From Shinella sp. PSBB067 (GTDB taxonomy: Bacteria; Pseudomonadota; Alphaproteobacteria; Rhizobiales; Rhizobiaceae), in contig NZ_CP069303.1 in NCBI RefSeq assembly GCF_016839145.1, forward strand, positions 3,642,501-3,706,500: a stretch of DNA of 64,000 bases, in the 5' to 3' direction. Position 1 is the stretch's first letter; each line of letters begins with the position of its first letter. A program made the position numbers and the translations under genes. Shown here in pieces: positions 31,637-40,848 of the stretch. The notes under the pieces are model-generated. The model searched no databases. It was not told where the DNA came from and saw only the letters and a program-made list of their open reading frames with translations.

Positions 31637-33067
31637 TCAGAAGGTGATGGCGCCGAGCGGGCCCGGCGAAGTGATGGTTTTCAACCCGGCCGCAAGCCTG
31701 CGGATCTCGTCCGGGGTGTATCTGTCGTAGAAGGCCTGGTTCTTGCGGCCGATGGCATGCTCGGCGGAAAAGCTTCCCTCGAACCGCTCGACCGCCACGG
31801 TGAAGACCCATTCGCGCAGGTCCGCCTCGAAATCGGGATCGGCAAGCCGCGGATCGTCCTTGGCGACAACGAGGTTGAAGTGCACGCCGCCATCGCCGAT
31901 ATGGCCGAAGTCGCAGATCGTCACATCCTCGAAGTGATCAGGCATTTCCGCCTTCATATGGGCGAGGAAGGGCATGATGTCACCCCGGCGGAAGGCAAGA
32001 TCGAAGGCGATCAATCGCCCGCTATGCTTCACGCCCTCGGACAGCGCATGGCGCAGCGCCCAGATCTCGTGCGGTGGGCCGACGAAGGCGTCTGCCAGCG
32101 GCGCGTCCTCCCGCTCCCAGATCGCGGCCAGCACCTCTTCCAGCACCGCGTCGAGCGGCTGCTCGCCCTCGCGCGGCTGATTGGAGCGGGAGATTTCCGC
32201 AAGGATGACGAAGTCGGGCACGATGCCGCCCTGGAAGGGATTGCGCAGCGAAGGCACATGATCGAGCGCGGCGCGGACGGCATTGCCGGACATACCCTCG
32301 AAGGCCGAAAGATAGCTGCCGAGCGCATCTTCCATGGTGACCAGCAGGGCCGCGACCTGTTCTTCCGAGGTCGGCACGAGGAGCGCCGTCGCCGACTGCT
32401 TCGGCGCAGGCTCCAAGTTCAAGACGCATTCGGTGACGATGCCGAAGGCGCCGGAAGTGCCGATGAAGAGCTGCTTCCAGTCGACGCCGGTATTGTTCTT
32501 GCGCAGGCCGGACGAGAGGTCGAGCACGGTGCCCGCCTCGTCGGCGAGAACGACGGTGAGGCCGAGCGTGTTGCGGCGCACGTCCCCGTAGCGCAGGAAG
32601 CGCGAGCCGCCGGTATTCGTCGCGATCATGCCGCCGAGGCGCGGGTCGGCACCAAGGTCGATCGGGAAGAAGAGGCCGGTTTCCTCCAGCCTGCCGTTGA
32701 GATCGGAAAGGCGCAGGCCCGCGCCTGCCTTCACCGTGCGGTTGACGCGGTCCAGTTCGAAGGGTGCAGTCAGCCGGTCGAGGCTGAGAATGCCCTGGCG
32801 GCCGCTCCCATCCGGCGTCGAGCCGGAAACGAGGCCGGTATTGCCGGATTGCGGCACGAGGGCAATGGCGTTCCGCACACAGTAGGAAACGACGGCGGAG
32901 ACCTCGGCGGTCGTCGCCGGGCGGGCGACGAAGGCGGCGCGGCCCTTGTCGTAGCGCGCGCCGGTCTCGTATGCGGCCATGTAGGCGGGCCCGGTGAGAA
33001 GACCCTTCTCACCGACGAGGCTTTTCAGCGCTTCGATATGCCCTGCCTCGATCATGCTGGCGTCCAT
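31637..33067 (-). CDS. FAD-linked oxidase, probable D-2-hydroxyglutarate dehydrogenase
   Basis: The 476-residue flavoprotein has an N-terminal FAD-binding type 4 domain (PQSGNTGLVSGSTP, then GGMIATNTGGSRFLRYGDVRR) and a C-terminal FAD-oxidase domain with metal-site motifs HIGDGGVHFNL and EHAIGRKN. This is the D-2-hydroxyglutarate/D-lactate dehydrogenase family. The start at 33067 overlaps the hglS stop by one base (TAATG), so the two are coupled. HglS produces D-2-hydroxyglutarate, which this enzyme would oxidise to 2-oxoglutarate. An upstream ATG at 33106 lies within hglS and is less likely. Confidence 0.9.
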   Translation of the reverse strand: MDASMIEAGHIEALKSLVGEKGLLTGPAYMAAYETGARYDKGRAAFVARPATTAEVSAVVSYCVRNAIALVPQSGNTGLVSGSTPDGSGRQGILSLDRLTAPFELDRVNRTVKAGAGLRLSDLNGRLEETGLFFPIDLGADPRLGGMIATNTGGSRFLRYGDVRRNTLGLTVVLADEAGTVLDLSSGLRKNNTGVDWKQLFIGTSGAFGIVTECVLNLEPAPKQSATALLVPTSEEQVAALLVTMEDALGSYLSAFEGMSGNAVRAALDHVPSLRNPFQGGIVPDFVILAEISRSNQPREGEQPLDAVLEEVLAAIWEREDAPLADAFVGPPHEIWALRHALSEGVKHSGRLIAFDLAFRRGDIMPFLAHMKAEMPDHFEDVTICDFGHIGDGGVHFNLVVAKDDPRLADPDFEADLREWVFTVAVERFEGSFSAEHAIGRKNQAFYDRYTPDEIRRLAAGLKTITSPGPLGAITF

Positions 33068-34464
33068 TATTCCGCGGCGGCCGCCATGTTGACGATGCCG
33101 AGGCACATTTCAAGCGAGGCGCGCTGGATGCCGGCATAATGCGCGAATTCATCGAGCACCGCGCCGCCGAGATCGCGCTCGAACATCACCTGGTTGGGGC
33201 TGGCGACGAAGTCCTGCGTCGCATCGTCGCCGAGATTCGACTGGAAGATGCCCGCGGCGCTGACCGGCAGGAAATCCTCGTAGACGAGCGGGTCGAACTG
33301 GATGAGGCCGGCTTCGATGGCGGTTTCCAGATCGGCGTTGCGGCCGGTGACGGACTTGCCCTTCTCGGTCAGTGAATAGCGGAAATAGCCGAGGCCCGTC
33401 TTGCGGATGCCGTCCCAGTCGTCCGGGAAGGCCTTGAAGACGTCGGCGAGCGCCGCTTCGTATTCGCCGGCATTGGAGCCGTCGGCGGCCGGGCGCACGC
33501 GGGCGCGGGTCTCGTTCAGCAACTGGTCGTAGAGCGCGCGGCCCTTCGGCGTCAACGCCACGCCGCGCTGCTCGATCTCGCCGAAGCGGGCGGTGTGCGA
33601 GCCCTCCTGCCAGTGTCCGTCTTCACCGATGAAGGAGACGGCCTCTTCCAGCGCCTTGAACGAGGTCTGGCGCAGGAGGATCGGGCATTTGCGGGTCGGC
33701 GGTCCCTCGACGACGGCCTTCGGGGCGACCCCCTCTTCCGGCATGCGCGCCTGCACCTTGTCGATGTCGAGCGTGCGCGGCGTCAGGTGGTTGATGTGCG
33801 GGCCCTTGAAGGAGACGACGTCGGCGACCAGGCGGTGCGCGTCGTGCAGGCGCCTGTACATGTCGGCGCTGACGATGGCGTGGTCGTGCCAGCGGAAGGC
33901 TTCCAGCACTTGCGCGACGAAACGGGCGGCATCGGCCGCATCGAGCCCGCCGTCACGCTCGGCCTTTTCGACCAGCGCGACCGCCTCGTCGGTGAAGATC
34001 TTTCGCGCGGCCAGAACCGCGGCCGCCTCCTCGCGCAGCGCGGCATCGGCAATGAGGTCGAGGCGCAGCAGCGAAGTGAAGACGCGGAACGGGTTGCGGC
34101 TGAGGCTTTCCGCGCCGACCGGGCGGAAGGCGGTGGAATGGACCGGCACGCCGGCCGTGGAGAGATCGTAGTAGCCGACCGGGAACATGCCCATGACCGC
34201 GAAGACGCGGCGCATCATGGAAAGCTCTGCCGGCGTGCCGAGGCGGATGGCGCCGTGGCGCTCCTCGGAAATGCGCTCCAGCGAATCCGTCGCGTCGAGA
34301 CGCGCCTTCAGGTGCGGGTCGGCGGCGAGCGTCTTCTCGTTCACATCCGCGACCAGCGACATCAGCGTGCCATAGGCCGGAACCTCGTCGCGATACATGG
34401 CGGACATGGCCGAGGAAAAATCCGAGCGGATCTCGTCGGCGCAAATGTACGAATTTGCTTTCAT
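33067..34464 (-). CDS. hglS: 2-oxoadipate dioxygenase/decarboxylase (HglS, DUF1338)
   Basis: HglS is an Fe(II) enzyme that turns 2-oxoadipate into D-2-hydroxyglutarate with loss of CO2. With the start at 34464 (MKANSYICADEI) the protein is 465 residues. His70 and Arg74 fall in ERHGAIR and His226 in GPHINHLTPR, positions I recall for metal and substrate residues of the Pseudomonas putida enzyme; a glutamate near 296-298 in FGEIEQRG would be the third ligand. The numbering agreement supports this start over ATGs at 34479 and 34539. It heads the operon and faces a divergent LysR gene. Confidence 0.92.
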   Translation of the reverse strand: MKANSYICADEIRSDFSSAMSAMYRDEVPAYGTLMSLVADVNEKTLAADPHLKARLDATDSLERISEERHGAIRLGTPAELSMMRRVFAVMGMFPVGYYDLSTAGVPVHSTAFRPVGAESLSRNPFRVFTSLLRLDLIADAALREEAAAVLAARKIFTDEAVALVEKAERDGGLDAADAARFVAQVLEAFRWHDHAIVSADMYRRLHDAHRLVADVVSFKGPHINHLTPRTLDIDKVQARMPEEGVAPKAVVEGPPTRKCPILLRQTSFKALEEAVSFIGEDGHWQEGSHTARFGEIEQRGVALTPKGRALYDQLLNETRARVRPAADGSNAGEYEAALADVFKAFPDDWDGIRKTGLGYFRYSLTEKGKSVTGRNADLETAIEAGLIQFDPLVYEDFLPVSAAGIFQSNLGDDATQDFVASPNQVMFERDLGGAVLDEFAHYAGIQRASLEMCLGIVNMAAAAE

Positions 34465-34580
34465 GGGAAGCGGTCTCATCTTACAAGGGTGGGAGGCCCT
34501 GTTCATTCTCAAAACGGATAATACCGGATCGTTTCTCAACGCGATTGCGACCGTTCTGACTATGTTGATGCGAGGAAAGA

Positions 34581-35474
34581 ATGAAGCTTAGTCGCAGGCT
34601 GATCCCGGACGTCACCACGCTGCAGGCGTTCGAATGTGCTGCCCGCCACGGCAGCTTCACGCAGGCCGCGCACGAGTTGAACCTCACCCAGAGCGCCGTC
34701 AGCCGACAGATCAAGGACCTCGAAGAGCAGCTCGGCGTGCTGCTCTTCGAGCGCGTGCGCCAGCGCGTGGTGCTGTCCGACGACGGCCGGCGCTTCCTGC
34801 CGGAAGTGCGCAAGCTGCTGCACCAGACGGAAGAGACCATGCTGCGCGCCATGGCGTCGGCCTCCTCCGAGCACAGCCTCGCCATCGCCACGCTGCCGAC
34901 CTTCGGCAGCCGATGGCTCACCCCGCGCATTCCCGGCTTCCTCGCCGAACATCCAGGCACGATCATCAACATCGCCTCCCGCTCGGCGCCGTTCGATTTC
35001 GACGAGGAGAATTTCGATCTCGCGATCCATTACGGCCAGCCCGTCTGGGCGCGCGCGGCCTGCTCCTATCTGTGCAGCGAGGAGATCCTTCCCGCCGCGA
35101 ACCCCGAGCTTCTGAAGTCCTGGAACCTCTGCGAGCCGAAGGACCTGGAGCAGGCGCCGCTGCTGCACCTTGCCACGCGCCCCAAGCTCTGGGCGCAATG
35201 GTTCGAGCTGAACGGCGCATCCGCCGACACGGCCTACCGCGGCCACCGTTTCGACCAGTTCTCCATGGTGATCGAATCGGCCGTCGCGGGCCTCGGCTTC
35301 GCGCTGCTGCCCAAATACCTCATCGAGCAGGAGCTTGCGAACGGCCGCCTCGCCGTCGTCTTCGACCGGCCGATGGAGACGGAGAACAGCTATTATCTCG
35401 TCGTGCCGGAGGGAAAGCTGGAAAACCCGCTGAGCCAGGCCTTTCGCGCCTGGATCGCCGGGCAGGTGCCCTGA
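34581..35474 (+). CDS. LysR family regulator, GcvA-like
   Basis: The 297-residue protein has an N-terminal helix-turn-helix (HGSFTQAAHELNLTQSAVSR) and a LysR substrate-binding domain of the GcvA/AmpR branch. GAGG lies just before the ATG at 34581. It is divergent from hglS across 116 bases, where both promoters must sit, so it likely controls the hglS operon in response to a lysine breakdown product. It may also act on the FAD oxidase gene that follows. Confidence 0.92.
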   Translation: MKLSRRLIPDVTTLQAFECAARHGSFTQAAHELNLTQSAVSRQIKDLEEQLGVLLFERVRQRVVLSDDGRRFLPEVRKLLHQTEETMLRAMASASSEHSLAIATLPTFGSRWLTPRIPGFLAEHPGTIINIASRSAPFDFDEENFDLAIHYGQPVWARAACSYLCSEEILPAANPELLKSWNLCEPKDLEQAPLLHLATRPKLWAQWFELNGASADTAYRGHRFDQFSMVIESAVAGLGFALLPKYLIEQELANGRLAVVFDRPMETENSYYLVVPEGKLENPLSQAFRAWIAGQVP

Positions 35475-35638
35475 CCTGCCCGGCAAGGATACCTGCCGGC
35501 CCGGCGTCGCGCAGCCCGGAACAAATTCATCCGCTTCATGCGGGCAAGGCATGACCCGGTTCTGATTTTTTGCTTTAGTGATGACACCGCATCGTCGATG
35601 GTGCGACGATCATCCTCCTTCCGAAAAGACAGACCACC

Positions 35639-36922
35639 ATGCTCAACGACCCGCGCTCCCATGGCCTCTGGGAGATGACCGCTCCGCCGGCCCCCGAAAC
35701 CACCGCTTTCTCCGGCAAGGCGGAGGCGGATGTGGTGATCGTCGGTGGCGGCTATACCGGCTTTTCCACCGCGCTGCACCTTGCCGAGCGCGGCACGCGG
35801 GTGATCCTGCTGGAAGGCGCGGAAATCGGCTATGGCGGCTCGGGCCGCAATGTCGGTCTCGTCAATGCCGGCATGTGGGTCATGCCCGACGAACTGCCCG
35901 GCGTGCTCGGCGACCTCTATGGCAGCCGCCTGCTGGAGCTTCTCGGCAATGCGCCACGCCTCGTCTTCGACCTCGTCGGGAAACACGCCATCGACTGCGA
36001 GATCAACCCGGCCGGAACGCTGCACTGCGCCGTCGGCCAGTCCGGCTTCGACGAACTCAAGCAGCGCGCCGAGCAATGGGCGCGCCGCGGCGCACCGGTG
36101 CGCCTGCTCGACGCTGCCGAGACGGCCGCGAAGGTCGGCACCGAGGCCTATGCGGGCTCGCTGCTCGACATGCGCGCCGGCACGATCCAGCCGCTCGCCT
36201 ATGCGCGCGGCCTTGCCCGCGCCGCCATCGCCGCCGGCGCTCATGTCTTCACCGGCAGCCCCGTGACGGGCGCCGAGCGGACCGGAAAGCGCTGGACGGT
36301 CAACACCCCGCGCGGCTCCGTGACGGCGGACTGGGTGGTGGTCGCCACCAATGCCTATACGGTCGCCCCGTGGAACGAGGTGCGCGCCGAACTCGTGCAC
36401 CTTCCCTATTTCAACTTCGCCACCGTGCCGCTGTCGGCGGAGATGCAGGCGAAGATCCTGCCGGAACGGCAGGGCGCCTGGGACACGAAGGAAGTGCTTT
36501 CCTCCTTCCGTTTCGACAAGCGCGGCCGGCTGGTCTTCGGCAGCGTCGGGGCGCTGCGCGGCACCGGCGCGGTCATCCACAAGGAGTGGGCGCGCCGCGC
36601 CCTGAAGAAACTGTTCCCCGCCATCGGCGACGTCGCCTTCGAGGCCGAATGGTACGGCAAGATCGGCATGACCGCGGACAACCTGCCGCGCTTCCACCGC
36701 CTCGGCGAGAACGTCATCGGCTTTTCCGGCTATAACGGCCGCGGCATCGCGCCCGGCACCGTCTTCGGCCGCACCCTCGCCCAGCTCGTCTCCGGCGAGA
36801 TCGCCGAAATGGACCTGCCCCTGCCGGTAACCGATCCCGAGGCCCAGTCCTTCCGCTCGATGCGCGAAGGCTATTACGAACTCGGCGCCCAGATCGCCCA
36901 CTTCGCCGGCGCGCGCCTCTAG
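35639..36922 (+). CDS. FAD-dependent amine oxidase, candidate L-pipecolate oxidase (AmaA-like)
   Basis: This 427-residue DAO-family flavoprotein has DVVIVGGGYTGFSTALHLAE near residues 31-50, YGGSGRNVGLVNAGMW shortly after, and a C-terminal FSGYNGRGIAPGTVFGR. It resembles bacterial L-pipecolate oxidases that feed piperideine-6-carboxylate into the lysine route. Its neighbours supply every later step of that route, which supports the call, but glycine- or sarcosine-type substrates remain possible. A hairpin terminator follows. Confidence 0.75.
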   Translation: MLNDPRSHGLWEMTAPPAPETTAFSGKAEADVVIVGGGYTGFSTALHLAERGTRVILLEGAEIGYGGSGRNVGLVNAGMWVMPDELPGVLGDLYGSRLLELLGNAPRLVFDLVGKHAIDCEINPAGTLHCAVGQSGFDELKQRAEQWARRGAPVRLLDAAETAAKVGTEAYAGSLLDMRAGTIQPLAYARGLARAAIAAGAHVFTGSPVTGAERTGKRWTVNTPRGSVTADWVVVATNAYTVAPWNEVRAELVHLPYFNFATVPLSAEMQAKILPERQGAWDTKEVLSSFRFDKRGRLVFGSVGALRGTGAVIHKEWARRALKKLFPAIGDVAFEAEWYGKIGMTADNLPRFHRLGENVIGFSGYNGRGIAPGTVFGRTLAQLVSGEIAEMDLPLPVTDPEAQSFRSMREGYYELGAQIAHFAGARL

Positions 36923-36946
36923 GCGCTCCCCGCTCCGCATGAACAG

Positions 36947-36972
36947 AAAGGCCGGCGTTTCCGCCGGCCTTT
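36947..36972. terminator. Bidirectional terminator
   Basis: AAAGGCCGGC and GCCGGCCTTT form a perfect 10-bp stem around GTTTCC. It lies between the convergent FAD oxidase and purU genes. Confidence 0.85.
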
Positions 36973-36987
36973 GTCATTTGCGCCCTG

Positions 36988-37872
36988 TCAGCCCATGCGC
37001 TCGGAAGCGTAGCTTCCCGGGCTCGGCGGGAAGACGATGGTCTTGTTGCCGTTCATGAAGACGCGGTGGTGGATGTGGGCGTGCACCGCGCGGGCGAGCA
37101 CCTGGCTCTCGACGTCCCGGCCGATCGAGACATAGTCCTCCGCCGACTGCGCATGCGTGATGCGCGCGACGTCCTGCTCGATGATCGGGCCCTCGTCGAG
37201 GTCCTCGGTGACGTAGTGCGCCGTCGCGCCGATCAGCTTCACGCCGCGCTCGAAGGCCTGCTTGTAGGGGTTCGCCCCCTTGAAGGACGGCAGGAACGAG
37301 TGGTGGATGTTGATGATCCGCCCCGACATCTTCTTGCAGACGGCATCCGACAGCACCTGCATGTAGCGGGCCAGCACGATGAGTTCCGCGCCGGACTGCT
37401 CGACCACCTCCATCAGCCGCGCCTCGGCCTGCGGCTTGTTGTCCTTCGTCACCTTGATGTGGTGGAAGGGGATGTCGTGGTTGACGATGACCTTCTGGTA
37501 GTCGAAGTGGTTGGAGACGACGCCGACGATGTCGATCGGCAGGGCGCCGATCTTCCAGCGGTAGAGCAGGTCGTTGAGGCAATGGCCGAAGCGCGAGACC
37601 ATCAGCAGCACCTTCATGCGCTCGTCGCTGTCGTTGAAGCGCCAGGTCATGGCGAATTTCTTGGCGACCGGGGCGAAGCCCGACTTGATCTCGTCCTCCG
37701 ACACGCCCTCTTGGGACAGGAAGGTCAGGCGCATGAAGAACAGGCCAGTTTCCAGGTCGTCGAACTGCGAGGAGTCGGAGATGTAACACCCCTTCTCGGC
37801 GAGGTAGCCGGTGATCGCAGCGACGATGCCGCGGGTCGATTGGCAGGATACGGTCAGGACGTGGCTTTTCAT
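36988..37872 (-). CDS. purU: Formyltetrahydrofolate deformylase
   Basis: PurU hydrolyses 10-formyltetrahydrofolate to formate and tetrahydrofolate, balancing one-carbon pools. The 294-residue product has an N-terminal ACT domain (HVLTVSCQSTRGIVAAIT) and a C-terminal formyltransferase fold. VVSNHFDY, NIHHSFLPSFKGANPY and TAHYVTEDLDEGPIIEQDV carry the conserved catalytic asparagine, histidine and aspartate. The start at 37872 (MKSHVLTVS) matches the family; a longer upstream frame is not coding-like. It stands alone between two terminated units. Confidence 0.95.
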   Translation of the reverse strand: MKSHVLTVSCQSTRGIVAAITGYLAEKGCYISDSSQFDDLETGLFFMRLTFLSQEGVSEDEIKSGFAPVAKKFAMTWRFNDSDERMKVLLMVSRFGHCLNDLLYRWKIGALPIDIVGVVSNHFDYQKVIVNHDIPFHHIKVTKDNKPQAEARLMEVVEQSGAELIVLARYMQVLSDAVCKKMSGRIINIHHSFLPSFKGANPYKQAFERGVKLIGATAHYVTEDLDEGPIIEQDVARITHAQSAEDYVSIGRDVESQVLARAVHAHIHHRVFMNGNKTIVFPPSPGSYASERMG

Positions 37873-38187
37873 CGGTTTCAATCTCGCGTTCGGCCGGTGC
37901 TGCGGGCAGGCAACGGCGATCCCCTTTTGATGCGGCCGCATTCGCGGCTCGACGCATATTTCAGGCCGCCTGCGGCTGCGCAAGCCCCTGCAATGGCGAG
38001 AAGCTACGCCGACCCTTGCAAGGAATCCCTCCGGTTCGCGACATCCAATGCGTCGAAAATGCCAAGCGGCCCGCTGCGGACGCCCGTTCGCCCCTGCCGG
38101 CCGGCCTGCGGTGATCCCGCCTGAGGGAGGCAGCCGGCGTTTTCTTTCAGAAATGCGAGACGGCCGGGACACCGGCAAGAATCCATC
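37873..38187. other. GC-rich leader region upstream of purU, no gene seen
   Basis: This stretch of about 315 bases has no convincing coding frame. It contains several inverted repeats, including the perfect 12-base palindrome ATGCGGCCGCAT at 37930-37941, and would form a structured leader if transcribed towards purU. I cannot match it to a known RNA family with confidence. Confidence 0.4.
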
Positions 38188-38225
38188 TGGACACTATTAT
38201 GGACACATGTTCTATAAAATGGACA
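38188..38225 (+). promoter_or_regulatory. Triple TGGACA motif before an unknown gene
   Basis: TGGACA occurs at 38188-38193, 38200-38205 and 38220-38225, ending 19 bases before the start at 38245. The middle copy sits in ATTATGGACACAT, which resembles the TATTGGACATAT site before the importer operon at 47628-47651 (read on the minus strand). A shared regulator, probably the local IclR protein, is inferred. Confidence 0.5.
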
Positions 38226-38244
38226 GATTCGACGGGAGCACGCC

Positions 38245-39432
38245 ATGCATCTTTCCATGTGGACCTATCCCTGGGACATCCAGGACCAGGGGCTGGAGGC
38301 GCTCGCCGCCGACCTTGCCGGCCGCGCCGGGCTGAACACGGTCAGCATGGCCACCTCCTACCATGCCGGCCGCTTCCTGCAGCCCCGCAGCCCGCGGCAG
38401 AAGGCCTATTTCCCGGAGGATGGCACGGTCTATTTTAGGCCGGACGAAAGCCTCTGGCAGGACAAGACGATCCGCCCGCTGATGGCCGAAAACGTCGCCG
38501 AGCGCGGCGACATGCTGGCGGCGCTGACGAAGGCACGGGCACAGACCGGCCTCAAGGTCTCCTGCTGGACGGTCTGCCTACACAACAGCCGCCTCGGCAT
38601 GCTGCATCCCGGGCATGTCACCCGCAACGCGTTCGGCAATGCCAACTATTACAATCTCTGCCCCTCCAGCCCCGCCGCGCGCGATTATGTCGTGACCCTC
38701 GTCCGCGACATCACGGCGAACTACCGGCCCGACATGCTGGAGCTGGAAAGCCCGAACTTCATGGGCTTTGCCCATGAATACCACCACGAGAAGGACGGCG
38801 TCGGCCTCAATGCCGAGGACGACTTCCTGCTCTCGCTCTGCTTCTGCGACCATTGCACCGCGCGGGCCGAAAAGTCCGGCGTGCCGGTGGAGGGCGCGCG
38901 CAGGACGGTCGCCCGCTTCGTCGCCGAGCTTTGCGAGCGCGCCGTGCCGGAACGGCAGTTCCCCGATTTCCCTGAGGCCGGCATCGACGCCTTCCGCGCC
39001 CATCCCGAGCTTCACGCCTTCCTTGCCTGGCGCAGCGAGCCGGTGACGAGCCTGATCGGCGAGATCAGGGCCGCCGCCGACCCGGCGACGCGCATCGTGC
39101 TGATCGACCTCAAGGACGGCTGGCTCGGCGGCGTCGATCTTGCCGCCGTCGGCAGGCTCTGCGACGGGGCGATCCTCTGCTGCTACGACATGACGCCCGA
39201 GGCCGTCGGCGAGGTCATCCGCACCGGCCGGGCGCTGCTCGGGCCGGACAAGTTCCTGGGACTCGGCCTTCGCGTCTTCTATCCCGAGGTCGACGGCCCT
39301 GATATCCTGACGGCGCGCGTGAAAAACGCCGTCGAAGCGGGCGTCGACGGCGTCAATTTCTATAATTACGGGCTCATTCCGGCCAGGCGCCTCGACTGGG
39401 TGGGCGAGGCGGTGGCGGCGATCAGCCGCTGA
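38245..39432 (+). CDS. Protein of unknown function, TIM-barrel glycosidase-like (395 aa)
   Basis: I do not recognise a named family. The protein begins MHLSMWTYPWDIQDQG. Alternating strand-helix patterns and phrases such as DMLELESPNFMGFAHEY, LIDLKDGWLGGVD and GVDGVNFYNYGLIP suggest a TIM barrel like those of GH10-type or related hydrolases. A CFCDHC motif near residue 204 could bind a metal. No signal peptide is visible, so it is probably cytoplasmic. GGGAG precedes the ATG. It converges on the unassigned catabolic operon, overlapping its last gene by 11 bases, and may share its operator motif, so a role with the same substrate is likely. Confidence 0.8.
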   Translation: MHLSMWTYPWDIQDQGLEALAADLAGRAGLNTVSMATSYHAGRFLQPRSPRQKAYFPEDGTVYFRPDESLWQDKTIRPLMAENVAERGDMLAALTKARAQTGLKVSCWTVCLHNSRLGMLHPGHVTRNAFGNANYYNLCPSSPAARDYVVTLVRDITANYRPDMLELESPNFMGFAHEYHHEKDGVGLNAEDDFLLSLCFCDHCTARAEKSGVPVEGARRTVARFVAELCERAVPERQFPDFPEAGIDAFRAHPELHAFLAWRSEPVTSLIGEIRAAADPATRIVLIDLKDGWLGGVDLAAVGRLCDGAILCCYDMTPEAVGEVIRTGRALLGPDKFLGLGLRVFYPEVDGPDILTARVKNAVEAGVDGVNFYNYGLIPARRLDWVGEAVAAISR

Positions 39433-40435
39433 TCGGCTCGGCCACCTGGATCAGGCAGTCGCCGGGCTGGCTATCGGTGTGCAGCCGGTGGGAAATGACG
39501 ATGCCGCCCTCGGCGAAGCGCAGCGTCTCCTCGCCGTCGTCCAGCCGCTCCAGATCGTGATACCAGCCGGCAAGGTCGCCGGCGGCGACATGCGCGCCGA
39601 GCGCGGCGGCCGGCTCGAACCAGCCGCGCCGGTTCGCATAGATGCCCTGGCTGTGCCGCGACAGCGAGAGAAGCTGCAGCGCGGGCGGTGCGGGCAGGAC
39701 CTGCCGCGACAGGACGGGCTTCTCGACGATGCCGAGCGCCAGGAGCAGCCGGTCGATGGCCGCCGCCGTGAAGGCCATGCTGTCCGGCGTCACCGTTCCG
39801 CCGCCGCCGAATTCGCCGGAAAGGCCGATCGTGCCGGCACGGCCCGCCGCGCCCATCGAGGTCGGCGCCGCCGGCCCGTTGTCGGCGATGAAGGCATGGG
39901 CCGCGCCCATCGCCCGCATCAGCTCGAGCGAGCGCTCGAAGCGCGCGGCATCGGCCTGCCGCTCGATGAGCGTGCAGGCCAGATGCGCCATGGAGGTGCC
40001 GCCGGAATGGAGGTCGAGCACCGCGTCGTGTTGCGGGAACAGCGTGTGTTCGAGGAAATGCGCCAGCCGCACCGTCGGCGTGCCGGCGGGATCGCCCGGA
40101 AAGGCGCGATTGAGATTGCCGCCGTCGAAGGGCGAGCAGCGCTTCGCCGCCATCACCGCCGGCAGGTTCGCCATCGGCAGGATGGTGACGGCGCCGCGGA
40201 TCGTCGCCGCATCGAGAAGCCGCATCAGCCGCCCGAGCTGAAGCTCACCCTCATATTCGTCGCCATGGTTGCCCGCTATCAGCAGAAGGCTCGGTCCCGC
40301 GCCGTTCTTCAGGCGCAGGATCGGGATGCGGATCTGGTAATAGGGCGAGCGGTCGACCGAATAGGGAATGGCGAGATGCCCGGCCTGCCGGCCGTCCAGC
40401 GCGAAATCGATCGGGTTGACAAGTCCGCTGTGCAT
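39422..40435 (-). CDS. Zinc-dependent AstE/AspA family hydrolase
   Basis: The 337-residue enzyme belongs to the succinylglutamate desuccinylase/aspartoacylase (M14-like) family. Zinc ligands are seen in NHGDEYE (His57, Glu60) and DLHSGG (His143), with NLNRAFPGDP at 107-116 forming the substrate site. Members remove acyl groups from amino acids or related amides. GGAGA precedes the ATG at 40435. It ends the unassigned operon, and its 3' end overlaps the convergent gene at 38245 by 11 bases. The substrate is unknown. Confidence 0.87.
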   Translation of the reverse strand: MHSGLVNPIDFALDGRQAGHLAIPYSVDRSPYYQIRIPILRLKNGAGPSLLLIAGNHGDEYEGELQLGRLMRLLDAATIRGAVTILPMANLPAVMAAKRCSPFDGGNLNRAFPGDPAGTPTVRLAHFLEHTLFPQHDAVLDLHSGGTSMAHLACTLIERQADAARFERSLELMRAMGAAHAFIADNGPAAPTSMGAAGRAGTIGLSGEFGGGGTVTPDSMAFTAAAIDRLLLALGIVEKPVLSRQVLPAPPALQLLSLSRHSQGIYANRRGWFEPAAALGAHVAAGDLAGWYHDLERLDDGEETLRFAEGGIVISHRLHTDSQPGDCLIQVAEPISG

Positions 40436-40465
40436 GGGGGTCTCCAGTCCGGGCAGGGGCCACCC

Positions 40466-40810
40466 TCAGAGGGCGGCGACGGCGGTCATCTCGACGCGCA
40501 GGTCGGGATCGGCAAGGCGGGCCTCGACGCAGGCGCGGGCCGGCGGATTCGCCGGATCGATCCAGGCGTCATAGACGCCGTTCATCGCATCGAAATCCAC
40601 GATCGCCGGCAGGAAGACGTTGACGGCGAGGAGCTTCGAGCGATCCGTGCCGGCTTCCTTCAGAAGGGCGTCGATCTTGCCGAGCACGTCCTGCGTCTGG
40701 GCTTCGATGCCGGCCTTGCGGTCTTCGGCGACCTGGCCGGCAATGTAGACGAGACCGCCATAGCTGACGGCCTGGCTCATGCGCGAACCCTTCTGGTAAC
40801 GCTGGATCAT
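40466..40810 (-). CDS. RidA family enamine/imine deaminase
   Basis: This 114-residue protein has the RidA (YjgF) fold pattern, with GGLVYIAGQVAED near residue 20 and the arginine-bearing PARACVEARLAD near residue 90. RidA proteins hydrolyse reactive enamines and imines, such as 2-aminoacrylate, released by PLP enzymes. It lies directly after a DSD1-type PLP enzyme, so it probably clears that enzyme's product. AAGGA precedes the ATG. Confidence 0.9.
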   Translation of the reverse strand: MIQRYQKGSRMSQAVSYGGLVYIAGQVAEDRKAGIEAQTQDVLGKIDALLKEAGTDRSKLLAVNVFLPAIVDFDAMNGVYDAWIDPANPPARACVEARLADPDLRVEMTAVAAL

Positions 40811-40848
40811 CGCGTGTTTTCCTTTTCTTTATGCTTGCTTGGGGAGGA

